Counted from the stretch's first letter, positions 48,251 through 61,500 are shown. The stretch: DNA of 64,000 nt from Scleroderma bovista (GCA_037178675.1 JAYMGJ010000221.1:85632-149631), one strand, 5' to 3'. Made by a program: numbers and translations. The notes: generated by a model not told the origin, from the letters alone.

Positions 48251-49514
48251 TCAATTGCCAAGGTATAGTTCCGAGACCGCCTTCAACCTTTCAACCGTAT
48301 CACGATGCAGTTCCTGTACAACAGCCTGTGTAATACGGTCAGCTATGGCCCTTTCAGGTAGTCGCGTACGCACTCTAGCACCTTTGATTTCGGATATCAG
48401 ACCAACGCCGGTCCCAGCCCATACTAGCATACGGTCCGGGTCACCCTCTCTAACACTATTCTTAAATTTCTCCCTCACAACACAGATGTCGGCACCTTCG
48501 TCCAAGTCCTTGACTGTATTGTTATAGAGAGCTCTGCCATCAACACCGGCGGGTCAATCCTCTGTCCCACGAGCACGATCAAATGCCATTGTCCGTATTG
48601 TTGATTCAGACTTGGCAGCAACGAGGGCGGTCTTCTGCGGATTAGTGTACAGACTTTCCGGTGTTGCCAAGAACCGTGTGCCAAGTACAGCCCCGGCCGC
48701 TCCAAGGGCAAGAAGCGAAGCAATATGGCAACCATTATTCAAGCCTCCCGCTGCTAATAACGGGGGAGCATCTTCGCGTAAACATTGAAGAATAAGCGGA
48801 ATAAGTGTGAGAAGCGGAGGCGCGGAACTATAGCCATGTCCGCCAGACTCGTTACCTAAGATCAGGGGGTGATAATGATAAGGTCGCTGTTGCACGGAGA
48901 ATAACGAGCGAGACCTTGTGCAACGATAACGTCCACCTTCCAATTCTCAACGGCCACGAGGGCCTCTTCGACAGAGGAGACCTGAACAAAATTAAGAGTC
49001 GGGTTACGTCGCCGGTGGATTTTGTCGTAAGAGCGTATATATCTTATCCATTCGTCGAGACGGACGCCGAACGCAAGCCACATGGCCTGAACGTGATTAT
49101 CGAGTGCTGCGTTGAGTATATCTTCGGCCTCCGCGACGGTAGACTTCTCGAGCTTCCATGCGAGATACCCAACGCCGATAGGGAGTCGATCTGAGTCGGG
49201 CAGACTGAGGATGTCACGGGCGAGTGAGATCTCCTTACGAAGGCTCGTTTCGTCAAGGTAGCCTAAATCAGGGCAAGGTAGGGCCGACTTAGACCAGCGA
49301 CGCGCGTCGAACGTTGGTCAGATTATATACCTGCAGCGAGAAAGCCAAATGCGCCCGCGGCAGTGACGGTAGCTGCCAGTGCGCCTCCGCTGGCGCCAGC
49401 CATAGGGGCTGCTACTACGGGGGTGTTGATTCCTGAGGAGGGGTTAGCATACCAGTCAGAGCATGGAAGAGCGACCTCACCGAGAAGGCGTGTAAGTGAG
49501 GTGTTGATGGACAT
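48251..49514 (-). pseudogene. Nitronate monooxygenase with an in-frame stop
   Basis: Starts MSINTSLTRLLG at 49514. INTPVVAAPMAGASGGALAATVTAAGAFGFLAAG is the N-terminal FMN-barrel entry, followed by WLAFG, VIVAQGNESGGHGYSS (phosphate/flavin site with the family His), PLLAAGGLNNG and AVLGTRFL. At 48554-48556 the frame meets TGA directly after RGTED, while the same frame continues PAGVDGRALYNNT to a natural stop at 48251-48253. Relatives have Trp at that place (WPAGVDGRA), so TGG to TGA is the simple explanation. No intron removes it in frame: the possible donors leave the wrong phase. The protein would lose its last ~100 residues. The family uses FMN to oxidise alkyl nitronates and P3N. Confidence 0.8.
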
Positions 49515-49747
49515 GTCAGGGATTCAACGATACCGTCTTTCCATGCGCTCTTTAACATCCCAATGCCTCGGCCGACGTGTCATCCGCTGGATAAGTGACC
49601 TGACCAGCTGCAAGTTTTGCTTACCAGTTGTGCAAGCCTGGAGTGAGAGTCGGCGCAGCCACCGAGTGTGTTTGGTTGTGTTTGGTCGAAACTCTAATCG
49701 TCGTTGTGCCAGTCTCGTGTCTTACTCCATCGTCCCAATCGCCCATC
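49515..49747. promoter_or_regulatory. Divergent promoter of NMO and SmB
   Basis: 233 bp between two outward-facing start codons, one an essential splicing gene. No individual site can be named. Confidence 0.35.
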
Positions 49748-50429
49748 ATGGTCTGTATCGCGCTCAGATCGAGAGAGAATTATGACTTACTGATATATGT
49801 CTAGCCGCCACCAAAATCGAAGGGGGGAAAAATGCTCGGTCTCCTCAACTGGAGACTGAAAGTGATGATCAACGATGGGCGCGCTCTGACGGGTCAGATG
49901 CTCGCCTTCGACAGGCATATGAACCTCGTTCTTGCAGAGTGTGAAGAGTTCCGTCGCGTGAGACCAAAGAAGAAGCCTGGAGAAACAGAAACCCCTCCTG
50001 AACAGGAGATCAAGCGTGCTCTTGGCCTTGTCATCTTGCGTGGAGAAGCTGTTGTCAGCATAACAGTCGAGGGCCCTCCCCCTGTTGTCGATGAGGACAA
50101 GAAGAACGTCGTCAGTTCTCTATTTTTGGATGACCCATATTGTCTCGTTAATATCCGTCTATTAGCTCCCTGTAGGACCAGGCCGCGGCATGCCTGCCGG
50201 TCGTGGTATGGGAATGATGCCCCCAGGCGAGTACCCATACCGTTTACAGATCAGTGACACTTCATACTCATTCCGAATAGTAGGAGGTCTTCCATCGGGT
50301 CGGCCACCAGTGCCGTTTGCCCCTCCTGGCATGCCTGCACCACCCCCTGGTTTTAGGCCACCTGGTTTTCCTCCTGGTATGCCATTCCCAGGTCCTCCTG
50401 GATTCAGTGGACCTCCTCCCCCTGGGTAG
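49748..50429 (+). CDS. SMB1: Small nuclear ribonucleoprotein Sm B
   Basis: The first exon is just ATG at 49748-49750. A 54-nt intron then joins PPPKSKGGKMLGLLNWRLKV. Sm1 motif: INDGRALTGQMLAFDRHMNLVL. Sm2 motif: ALGLVILRGEAVVSITVEGPP. The C-terminal exons are Gly/Met/Arg then Pro-rich (MPAGRGMGMMPPG, PPGFPPGMPFPGPPG), the usual tail of SmB. SmB is one of seven Sm ring proteins on U1, U2, U4 and U5 snRNA in the nucleus. The RG tail is a likely target of arginine methylation. At least four introns interrupt a protein of about 190 residues. Confidence 0.92.
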
Positions 50430-51171
50430 GCATTACACTGACCCTTTGATAAATATATTCACTCGGTGCTAATTGCTACTATTATTTAATAGCTTCCAAC
50501 CACCGCAGTAACCACCTGTGCGCTTTTCTGTCGGACTTATTCTGTGCACGCCAGTAGGATCCGAGGAGTAGAAGCAAGAGCAGGGCAAATAGTAATCGTG
50601 TCTGTTGTGACAGATGGCATCAGAATGTGTATCGTCTGGTTTACGCCCCCTTAAAAGGTTTGTACTCGTACGTTGCTAACAGACAGGCAACGGGCTCAAG
50701 TTCCTTGCTGGTAATGCATTGTTATTGTTTCATAAGATGCCCGAATTCTCGTGTTGAGTATGCTTACTGTCATGTGTCTCCGGCCTGCCAAGGCTTGACG
50801 GAAAAACCCCTCGGTGTCTAATTGCCTTGCAGATTCCAGAAGCCGAGAACGAGCATTTCGTCCGTCAGCTACCGTGCCTGCTTTAATTGGATGTGCATCG
50901 TGCTTTCTGTAAAAGGTGCTTCTATCTGGTGCACTGCAAGAGAAGGGTGGTGCCGGCACGCCCTTACTCAGGTTTATACCGGCTTGTGGCGGCCCCTTAT
51001 CACCCGCGGTTTGGTTTTAATGCTCGGTGTGAGCGAGAAACACCACCTCACCTCTGCTCACCCGCCAGTCAGCAGCTTGACGACGAGCAGTGTGTATGTC
51101 CTACTGGCCGCGCAAGTTGAAAAAGTCAGTGTACCATATTGATCATCCCAAACACGCCTCGCACTCGATCA
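50430..51171. other. Intergenic region
   Basis: 3' flank of SmB and upstream DNA of the low-complexity gene. Frames at 50627-51120 are short and carry no motif. Confidence 0.35.
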
Positions 51172-51734
51172 TGCCAGTTACAATTCCAATTCCAAAATCC
51201 CCCCGCTTCGGCTCTCCGCGTCGCTACGTCAATCCCCCACCTGTCATCGCAGCCAGCAGCAAGTCCAAATCTAAATCATCATCGCTATTGCCAATCCTGC
51301 AGTGTCTCCACATCCATGTCCATTCCCCCAAATCAAAATCAAAGTCAAAGTCATCCTCGAAACCTTGGTGGTACCCATCATCGTCCTCGACGTACTGGTC
51401 CCGCCGCAAGCCCAGCTCGCGGAGTAAGCGGAGTAAGAGCTGGTGGAAGTATTGGTCTAGCAGTGACAGTGATGACGACTACTATGATGACGACGACTAT
51501 TACTACGGGCCCAGCAAGTCTCGCTCGCGGTACAAGCCACGGTACAAGAAGAAGTCGAGACGTGTCCGGTTCGCCCCGGTTGACTCTGACTCTCTCAGAC
51601 GATACTCGTACCCGAAACCGTCTCGTTACTACTCGTCCTCGACGGACTCTACTTCATCGTCGGACTACTACTATCCCTCTAAGCCGCGTAGCAGCCGTCG
51701 CCGGTACACCTCATCATCGTCTTACTGGCGGTAA
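51172..51734 (+). CDS. Ser/Lys/Tyr-rich low-complexity protein, unknown
   Basis: One uninterrupted frame of 187 residues starting MPVTIPIPKSPRFGSPRRY. Composition is extreme: repeated SKSKSKSS runs at about residues 30-70, KRSKSWWKYWSSSDSDDD with consecutive acidic residues near 110, many YY and SS pairs, and a terminal SSRRRYTSSSSYWR. The start is the first ATG in frame after a stop. There are no globular domains, signal peptide or membrane helix. Such sequences can be nuclear SR-like, cell-wall associated or intrinsically disordered condensate proteins; nothing here decides. An overlapping frame on the same strand is also long and Arg/Thr-rich, a common by-product of such composition. Confidence 0.5.
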
Positions 51735-54170
51735 GCGGCGACGTCGCACGGGGTGGCATGGGATTGGTTTGGGCTGGGTGTGACTCTGGGATCGGAGGTG
51801 GCTTTAGAAATGAACAATTGCAAATTCGAGAAGGTGCGTGCTTTTCCGGTGCTTTTTCTCCTAATGTATTTTGTCTTCTTCTGAGGAATAAGATCTAACT
51901 ACTTCCGATTTGTGATTATAGATAGTCTGGATATCCAACAATAGGTGGCTCTCCAACAGTTGTAAACATCCTCATACACTCTTTATCCGTTGATCATCTC
52001 TGCCTCGCCAGCAGGCTGGCTCGCGCGCGTTCCTCATCCCACGGCGTTCTGACATAGATTTCAGGCTCCCTATTCTGATGTGGGGGCAGGGCATACGAGT
52101 GCCCTTAGTGGAGGAAAGGCCAAAGGATGCTTGGCCTTGTCTATATTGGACTTGCATACCACATGTGCACAGTTCTCCCCACATTCCTTTCCTGTTTCCC
52201 TTGATCAAGTCAGCATGCGCGTGCTTGTTGCGACAGGGTGCAACGTGCACAGCAACGACTTGCTATGCAGTATATTTTATGAGTTTTATGGCTACGGACA
52301 AGATGTGTTTTCTTCGATTGAATTATCTCTGCTATGTACCTTGTATGTTTTGCGATTCGCGAGACACATTTCACGATATACACGAATTTGAACGAGTATC
52401 TCGATGCATGGTGAGCAACGTAATGAAATGCTGCGGCTCACATGGTGATCTGGGTGCACCACATTGGCACAGTCGGATTAATGTTAATATGCACTAGATT
52501 AGCTATAAATCGACTCATGTATCAGCCTAGCAGCCACCTGCAGTGCCAGCGGAGGGGGGTTGAGAGTCCGTTCGTCTACGGGACCATCTTACTTACTATA
52601 GTCTTGGGGGGGCACCGGAAGGGGGTATCATTCATTTCCGATGCTGGCATCGTGCGCGAGACTTGACAGAAATACATACATGTACAGCACAGGTCAGCGT
52701 CTGATCAAGTCACGGACTCTGTGATTAATTGACTAGACACGAGTTCTGTGCCAGTGAGGATGTCTGAAGGTGGCGTCATCACCTTCCGTATTCGCAACTA
52801 TGAACAAAATACCAACGTGAGCTTCCGGAAAACCCAGCACAATTGCGTAGGCCCCCTCCATCTTTCGTGCAAATTTCAGGCTTCGTGACTCGTGGTCCTT
52901 CGGTAGCGTGCAAGTCCATGAAAAGAGAGGTGTGCCCTGACAGCTTGGAGCACAGCGGTGTGAAATGATATCTGACAGTTCATAGTTGCAGATACCTAGA
53001 GATGGCGTCGCCACCTAGGTCCATCAGTGTCCATGAAGAACGACAAAAGAGGCCCCGGAAAAGTCCCTTTTGTCTGGTGTCTCTAGCCCCTATATGGCGA
53101 CTTTTGCCCAGTAATTCAGACGGCTATATGCAGTCACCGGGGAAAATTTAGCATGACTCAAAAAGGTATCTATGATCTTCTTTGCCAAAAATTTTCGGCG
53201 TCGGATAGCTCTTGATGAAGTGACGATGAGTAAGGGTAAGGCATCTTCCGAGCCGTTTTCCAAATTGTATATGATTCGCGATGGACGCCATCCAAGAACG
53301 GGCGTACCGCGAACTATGCACTATCAGAACGATCCATAGAGGGTGAATGTCGTTCGATCGAAAGATTCCGTGGACTGAATTGGATCGACGGAGGTACTTA
53401 ATACACACGCGAAGGGCTTGTGCGCATATTGATTCCTACTAGCGAGGATTGTCTAATAGGTGGAGCCTGGGTGGCTCTGGTTCAGCGTCATTCATAATCA
53501 TCCCAGCGAATCAAATGGTCTGACCTCCTAAGCTGTAGTCCGCAATGCTCACGGACATGCTAGGTTCAATAATATGAGTGTCGTGCGCACTCACCGGGCC
53601 CCTTGCTCCTCTTTTATACTTCATTTTGCACTGGCTTACCAAAATACCAGCATTTGTCTCCCAGACAGATGGCGATAAGCATTATGTAAGCCGATGATTT
53701 GATCCACGATGCTTCTTGAATCTTGCACCAGCGACTTGGACGGACGAGCCAACGTGTTTCCCTGACCAAAGCAGAAGGGGATGTCGATGACACCAATATT
53801 CTGAGCTGTGTTATGCCTAATCGAAAACGAAAATCGTTCACATGTTCGAACCCCGCCAAACGTTCTCGATCATTAGTTGAACCTTGCAATTTTGCCAGGT
53901 GGATAACATGCCACCGAGGACGCTCGAATAGAGGATGTACTGCGGAGCACATTTCCTCAACTTCGGCAGTCAGTGACTGGTCTACACAAGTTGTTAAAAT
54001 CAAGTGGGAGTTTGGAACCGATGAACGATGGTGTAAAAGATACCTGCAAAAGTCACTCCCAAGCTCACGGATCATGCTGGACAATTGTATTGCAATGACT
54101 CTTGAATTTTCGGGGTGGGTGATAAAATTGGGTTTAAAACCTTTGATGACCCTTCCCTCTCTGCCACTTC
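51735..54170. other. Gene-poor region, no supported gene
   Basis: No recognised motif on either strand. At 53614-54175 both strands carry frames of 150 codons or so; neither has a family feature, and the long antisense overlap suggests chance. A G/C homopolymer pair near 52556-52613 may be sequencing-sensitive. Confidence 0.3.
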
Positions 54171-54640
54171 ATTAATGCCATTGTGCGATCTCACGCATGT
54201 TTCGAGACGAAAGCTCCTGTAGAAATTCGCCAACGTGAGGCTGCCCACGATGTATTGAGTGCCACGCCAACACTCATGGAAATGGTTCATGGACATTACG
54301 GAAGTCGTGACAGGGTGTAAAGGACATTCATGAGGCGGTCTAGGAACCGTAGGTATCTTATCTCATATTCACAAGCCACTACCGATTTGGAAATCTTCGA
54401 ACACAATGGCAATTGTAGCTCAGCTTCTTTCAGTCCGTCTCGAGCAACATATGCCAAGCTCAAATGATAATCATCAACGAGAAGCGAAGTTCTCAGAGGG
54501 TAATTTCAGCGATGTTCTACTCGCATTGACATCATCCCAATACAGTTACTTGTAGCAGAGTGACTTCCCATCACGAAACAGCGACTTTGCCAGTGATTTA
54601 CTGCTCCCCAGGTTTCTCCCTGGCACTGCCATAGTCAGGG
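54171..54640 (+). other. Coding-like exons of an unknown plus-strand gene
   Basis: A stretch beginning near 54179 reads IVRSHACFETKAPVEIRQRE in one frame to 54313. A GT..AG intron of about 60 nt (54314-54372) leads in frame to PLPIWKSSNTMAIVAQLLSV, continuing to EAKFSEG. A second intron at about 54499-54544 (GTAATT..ATTGAC..ACAG) follows. Downstream exons could not be joined without stops, and the upstream start is not found. Treat as a partial or decayed gene. Confidence 0.25.
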
Positions 54641-57600
54641 TCTTCATACTGCTTCCGCATGTTACAGTGGAATACATACAAAGACAACAACAGGAAGCAT
54701 CACCACTTGAACTATCTTTCGCTGTCCAGGACAAATATTCCCCTCCTTCTAATTCGAGCCAAAAGACTCGAACTTTGTGATCAACAATGTACATACACGT
54801 TCGCTTCGCTGGCCAGGTAACCATGCACTACATATTTGCGTCTGTCAGAGTCTCGCAAGTTGCCGAAGACACTTATCGAGGGGTTTATCCTTGCCTAAAT
54901 ATACTATCACGAGGGGTGAGTGGACCCGATGCTTTCATGTCTTTTCGATACCGAATAACAAGTGGATGCAACAAACCCAATATCACCCCACATAGCGTAG
55001 TTGTGCCCTGTGTCCCTTTTCCGCGAACATTACAACTTATCTTTCGTCTGCCCACGGTACGTTCATTCATATTTCATGTTGACAGCGTCTCTGTGAGAGT
55101 CCCCAAGGCATGTGCCTCCCTTACTCTCATACTTACCGATCAGTTATCGGTAGATACCTTTTTGCTGTCACCCAACATCGCCACGAACTTATGATGGAGG
55201 GACCCTTGTCCCGTCCTGCATAGATATTGGCACTACCAGTGTTATCAGCGTATCAGTCCACACTATCTACACACACACGGTGCCACAGGGTCCAATACCC
55301 AAACCCAGTCTCTGACCCGATATACGGGGCGCACATACACATTTGTGACGCCCCCCCCCCTCTCAATTTATCTCATGCGTTCCGATTTTGTCAACCAATG
55401 CTTTTCCCAGCCATTACACAGCTGCAGACGAACCGAATGCCACGCCTTGTCTTATCGCAGTAAAGGTCGCTTCCCACAGGAGATTTCTCCTAGCATAAAG
55501 TTCCGGCGGAACGGCTTCGCATCTGATACGACCGAGATCTAATTTTCCTTGATGCTTACGACACGTATCAAATTAAATGATGCGGGGAAGTAGGTCGGCG
55601 TAAGGACATAAAATCCAGCGAAAAGAATGGTGGATTTAATGGCCAAAGTGCGCGTGCGCGAACGAACCAGGGGGTCTAAGGGATCATGCGAAGCAGCCTC
55701 TCGCGCTAGCGAAGGTATCAGTATTATTATCGGGTCGGTCGGGTGTCGCCTTACTCCAGTTTCTTTTTCGTATATTTTAATAGCTGTATCATATACCGTA
55801 TGACGAGCCACCGCTCCAGCTAATCCACAAGAGACAGTTTATGTATCAGTATCCCTTCACGTCATAGAAAGATGTCATAAAGCGAGTCAGTTCAAGGAAG
55901 CTGTTCTGTCAAATTCCACTAGAGTTCGCTTTCCCTTGTTCAATTGGATTGGGACAGGGGTCGAAAAACTTTCAAGGTTTGAGGGTGAATACCTTATCTT
56001 TACATGAGATAAGACTAGTAGCTTGAGGAACTGAATGGGTGGTGGAATTGCTATTGACTGAATGATGGTTTGACTCATTGGTGGGTCGGATCCTGAGGCA
56101 TGAGGTGGCGTAGAAAATGGAATAAACGGCGCGGCAAATGGTAAGACCTTACTAGTGGTGCAATCATCATTGGATGGATCCAATCCCCAGCAGTGAGTAC
56201 AGTAAAATGTGCTTCAAGATATTCTATGGTGGTTTGTGACGCTCGGAATAAAGATACGTAGTGTCACTGATTAATTTATGTTTAACTACACCTGGGATAA
56301 TCAGTCTCGCAAAATCGAACTCTATTATCTTGGTTTTCGACTTCTTGAAATGTCGAAAAGGAATGTGCATATTGCATCACGAGTCACTGAGAATCATTGA
56401 CCATCTTTGACACGTAGGAATCCATAGGTTTGAAATCGCACCCTACGCACGTGGATACCGCATACAGTTGATCAGTGCCCGACCATCTGGAATGTTTAAA
56501 AAATATGGTCAATCGGAAAACTTATCGTCACAATCCCATTCCAGAATGTTCTACCCCCTACAGAGTAGGTAAGGGAGTTTTCCTTCCAGTGTCAACACGG
56601 TGAAGCTTACGGGATATCTCCTCGTTATGACCATGGTCCATCAAGGTGATGCACCTAAAACCCGTTAGCGATGCTTTCTGATTGTGGGGTTGCAACATGG
56701 AGACGCTTACGGATACATATACTCTATTAGCTCTAGTGATGGTCCTGTGATAAGACTGTCAGACGAACGTTTGGGTTGAAGCTTGAAGTATGACCAGATG
56801 ACCTGGATAAGCCCTTCTTTGGCTTTAGCAGCAGTCCCAGGTTAACCTTAATGTCCTATTTATCATGACAAATGTGCTAAATGAAGTCTTAGCTAACTTA
56901 CGTCCACGTAAAATTTACCATGAGCAGGTTAGTGAGATTTGTCCCTGTATGCGTAGTGTGACGCGGATTGACGCGTGTCGCGCCCCATTCAAAATTCGGA
57001 AAGTTTGGAGGGGAAAAGTGATGCAACGTGGAGGCTAGATTATAAGTAGGACCTTCCCTCCATACTACTGTGGCTTTTGTCAAATCCACGATCGAGGGTT
57101 TGTGCAATTGGAGCATAATATCTGGGGCGAAGCTCACATAGACCCGTTCCTTCGGAAAGTTTATCGCTGCCCACTGCGTGGAATGCAGAGCTCAACAGAT
57201 GCGCCACGCATACAGAGCCTCAGACCTACATTCAGTAAGGAAGATTAGTGAATCTGCAATCTCTATATTGTGTTTCAGGCAACTCACACCACAACTCTGA
57301 AGTTGAGGCCCACTTGGCGTGCCTGCGGCGATGGCCTTGGCGTACACAGTGAGTAGGTCGTGCCTGACAACATCTAGCCTCCCAGAGCCCAAAAGGCTGT
57401 GCTGTTTGTGATAAGCACCAGATTAATGGATGCTTCCCTCCAGGTTTTATACCCACATGCGTACCAAAAGCCCCAGTCAATCCCTGAAGGGACTGAGAAG
57501 AGTGCTGCGTGCATTTAATTGACACTGGAATGACGACATGTGTTGCTCATATAGGAAGCTCGGGATGGTGATCCCAGGTACAGCTTTAGGTCATCGAGCC

Positions 57601-57689
57601 TTGAAGATGGATGTCACTACCCGCGATTCGGGGAACGGGACCAAACTTACTTGTAGTTATTGGCATATGTGCGAGACACAAGGGCCCGG
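54641..57689. other. Gene-poor region with isolated open stretches
   Basis: A plus-strand frame at 54787-55194 and a minus-strand frame at 56898-57137 (contains WREGPTYNLASTLHHF) look somewhat coding-like, but no family, start or full exon chain was found. Ten or more consecutive C occur near 55351-55362. Minus-strand pieces at 57240-57530 (for example RLDVVRHDLLTVYAKAIAAG) may belong with the gene-like set at 57690-58500. Confidence 0.25.
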
Positions 57690-58500
57690 CTAAGTGATGC
57701 TGGCAGAATTATTGGGCCGTCCTGGTGACTGTTCGATGTCAACTGAGCTGCGATAGCCATCCAACTCGGTATTCATCTTGGACCGGTAACGAACCCAACA
57801 CTTCGAGTATAAGCGCTTCATAGATCATTTGACACGTACGCTATTGTCGGACCTAGAAGCCTATCCGTTGTTTTGGTGAGCTCTAACGTACCACGCCGAT
57901 TGCGGAACATGGTGCAGTCCTAAGAATTACCGCCGACGACTGACACCAGATGCCATACAGACTTTTGATGGTACAACGTATCATTCCACATATGATGATG
58001 CCGCTACGTAAGTTTTTGGTGAGATCGAGCATGCAATCAAATCCAATATATCTCACCGTATTGTTGTGGATTCTTGTCGGTCCAACATAAAATGCCGGGT
58101 CCCTGGCTTTTGAAAAATAACTTATCCTCTCAGGCATTGGCAGTGGAGCGGTCCTGACAAGTTGTCGATCCAAAACGTCGGAATGCTGCAAATATACAGA
58201 CGCCATTGATGATGAGATCGTCACACCCCAATCCTTCTCAAGGTTGGCTATTGACCAGAACTCGAGGCCGGGGTTCAATACAAGTGCCAGACACACTGCA
58301 TAAATATTGCCATGGCCAAAAGCTGTTCGCGCAACCTCAAACGCAGTGCCTGTGGGTTGTCAGATTGAGAACCTAGATTCTATGGGACACTACTCAGCTG
58401 CAGCCTGGTTTGTGAACAGTGCCGTGGCACCTTTCATTGTCAATGTCAACCCTGCAGTGTGGATACCAACAGCCGACGTCGAGGCAGCAAGCAACTCAAA
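57690..58500 (-). CDS. Candidate intron-rich gene of unknown family (partial model)
   Basis: Minus-strand exons can be joined through introns at 58350-58430, 58004-58056, 57883-57930 and 57801-57835. The product passes WFELLAASTSAVGIHTAGLT, TAFEVARTAFGHGNIYAVCL, LNPGLEFWSIANLEKDWGVT, DPAFYVGPTRIHNNT, RHHHMWNDTLYHQKSVWHLV and KTTDRLLGPTIAY, then stops at 57690. Three of the four introns have normal size and donor; the 35-nt one is doubtful, and alternative joins extend the gene further left. No start codon was fixed. No known domain was recognised. Confidence 0.3.
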
Positions 58501-61500
58501 CCAGGATCGAGTGAATAAGACTACCGATTGACAGGTCCCGTCATGGACGGAACATGAGAGACAGAGAGTATGGCCGGAACATGAGGATTATTGGCCAGTT
58601 AGTTCCGCCCAGGCAACTGTGAGAATTTCATTGTGCAAGGCGGAATTAGGTAAATGACATAGATCAACTGCCGCTGCGACGCTTGACATGAATATGTAGA
58701 ATGGGCTAACATCGAAAGGCTGCACCCTTATTCATTTCTGTACATCCTACATACCTATTATCGTTTGCGTGTCCATACATGACACGAACAACTTGGTTGT
58801 CAACTTCGCGATGCGAATAATCTGTCGCCAACTTGATGCTGGGTCAAGTATCATGGTGTAGCTATTGTCATTGAAATCTGGCGTCCTGAATCCTATTCGT
58901 TGTACACACCTACTAGAACTGTGGTGAACTTGTTATTCCACAAGTCTTCCCAAGGTCGTGATGAGAAATAGATGGTCCAGACGATAAGCATGGCCGCCAG
59001 AACACATTTTCATGACTGCCCGGCGCATGGAAAGGAGTAATCAGTGTCACAACTTGGTTTACGGTGCCCTCTCACCTGGAGTGCTCGAGTGCTCAGCCAG
59101 GCCTGTGTGTATATTTGAACCGTTCATCAGGGCAAACTTCTCAGAGTAAATAAGGAATTTCGTCAACTTTACGGAACCGTAAGCGGGTGTATTCTTCATC
59201 CCCCAAGTATGCATACGCTTCTTCGAATTCTGTGCGTGCCTTCGGTTCTACTTTACACACTTGCAGCTTCGTTTATTCACAATCAATTGTCGTAACCGAA
59301 CGTTGCATATCACGGTGGCGTCCACTTCGGTGCTTCGGGCTGAATGTGATAGATGAGAGTACTGATGGAAACTTTGCCCTGTTTACGCAAGTATCGAATC
59401 TTGAAGCGTATCCCAGGTTCTGAGGAATCCAGCGTTCTGGATTCGTGAGGACGTTCATCCACATGATGCGCCCCCGCCACAATTCGATTGGAACATTCTC
59501 AACTCATTTGATCCTGATCGTCACCGAGAAGGTACCTAGAGGTCGCCTTGGTTCCTCTGTCAATGTGGCCTGATGTGACACGGTGGCACACCTTAACTCA
59601 CCTAATCTGGAAAGAACGAGAAGCGTTGGTATTAAGCTCGGAACGATCTGCCGGGGAAGTCGAACGAGCACCACAGGTTAATTCTGTTCGAGGAAAGAAG
59701 GAAAGGCCTGCATGAAATAAAGTAAATTGTAAGTGTCAGGTAACCAGTGGGGATGGTAGAAGGGCACTACTTCTCCGAAATACCTGTTTCCTATTCAGAG
59801 CTTGATAGCCAATCCCAGAAAATACTTGACACTTTTGACTGTGTTCGCAATGATATTTGGAATTGTGGACTGAATGAGGAGACTGGAGCATAGGAGGCAC
59901 ATTTAGTGAAGTGTTGCCGACATTAAATCACTCCACACCTGATAATGGACACCGACACTATGGTCCATCAGCGCTGCGGAACGATGGCTCAGTTCGCTAT
60001 CGTAACATAAGAACTTCTACTTACTGACTGTCAGGTCCAGAAAAGCTGATCCGTGTTCTACAGGGGTAATTGCATAGTACACAGGTTGATTACCAAGACG
60101 GACCGACAGTATTCGGTTCCAGCTTCCCAAACCCGCCGAAGTGGGTGCGATTATTCGGAAAGAAGACGATCGCGTCATCAGAATGCTATGTGTAGAGGTG
60201 TATCGTCCCATACCCCCGGATTTAGAACAATAGATGTTCCCGCTTCGGGTCATGACATGTGATGGGAGGCTTCCTCTCCCGGAAAAGCTTACTGTCATTC
60301 GTGAAAATCAATACGAGGAAGCTCACCTTGGGAACGCAGCTGAGCGTGAAAAATGCCCGACTGCGGACAGAAGCACATTGTTTTGTGATCATGTGCCATG
60401 ATACCAATACATATACGCACGACGGCGCTACGATGGTTCGATTTTGGGTACTTCTATGAACAAAGATGTAAACTTGAGGTCGAGTGCTGGAATTGTGGTA
60501 TAAATCTTTACCATGTCAGCAGTTGTTGACTGAGATGGTAACTTAGCCCATACCCAAACCTCGAGCCGCATCCACTTCTGTGAGATCTGCCCCCATCGAC
60601 ACTATAAGAAATGAAGTGATAACGTGAGACGGAAAGCCAGATAATCACTATCGGAGCATAAAACGAAAGCGGGGTGGGATCCCGCATTTCGGGAATGCAC
60701 TGGTCTGAAGAATATACGTCTCATACATATGAATAGATTATTAGGAGCAAATGGCACACTAACACTTGCCTAGAAGCATCCTTATATGTATCGTGCAACG
60801 ACATGGAAGTGTGGGACGCATCGTTGTTGGAATAAGGGAAAGCTGGTTGGGCTTAGTCAACTAAACATGCACAGGGAGTGTTCTACCAATGGGTGTTAGC
60901 AAGCTATCTCATCGACAGCGGGGTAGAGATGAACAAAGTTATGCATTAAGAGGCTTGGAGGGCCCCCTTGGGAGGGGTCGAAAGGCGGTAAGACAGTCTG
61001 GTTGGGTATCGACCTGAAATGGTTTCAATCGTGAGCAGGTTGTCAGCATAGACTCGGTTCTACACGGCCGCAGTACGCGCCAATGCCTAGTAAATGGGTA
61101 GTGTACCGTACAATTTCCGAACAAGCGCACAGGGCCGGAACCGAGCGCAGGACGTCGGATGGGATATGTACCGTACACACACTGCACAGGTTTCATGCAA
61201 CACTTATCCAGGTTTCTGCACTGGTTCGATTATTGCGTGATGGTAAGTACATAAAAGAAAACGGGATAAGTACTTATCATGAATACAAATATTTGCTTGA
61301 ATTTAGGCTGGCATGCAGTGCAGCTTATCACCATGCGTGTAGATTTGACGAGTGCTCCACTCCAACGTTGAACCATACTCTATTGGATATTGGAACGACA
61401 TTACATTCCACTGGTAGGTGGAGTTAGGAGAGGTAGGGGTTATCAGTTAAATCTAACCCACCAGTTGCTTGTACACACCAAAAACCCATTCACATGTTTG

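Noticed and set aside
48540..48590. Intron or recoding (selenocysteine) explanation for the NMO stop
   Set aside because: Available GT..AG pairs leave the wrong phase, and fungi of this group are not known to use selenocysteine.
53835..53875. GTTCGAACCCC, another tRNA-like B box
   Set aside because: Flanks do not pair and no acceptor stem was found.
53614..54084. Minus-strand 156-codon frame
   Set aside because: No family motif, long antisense overlap with an equally open plus-strand frame, and no splice context.
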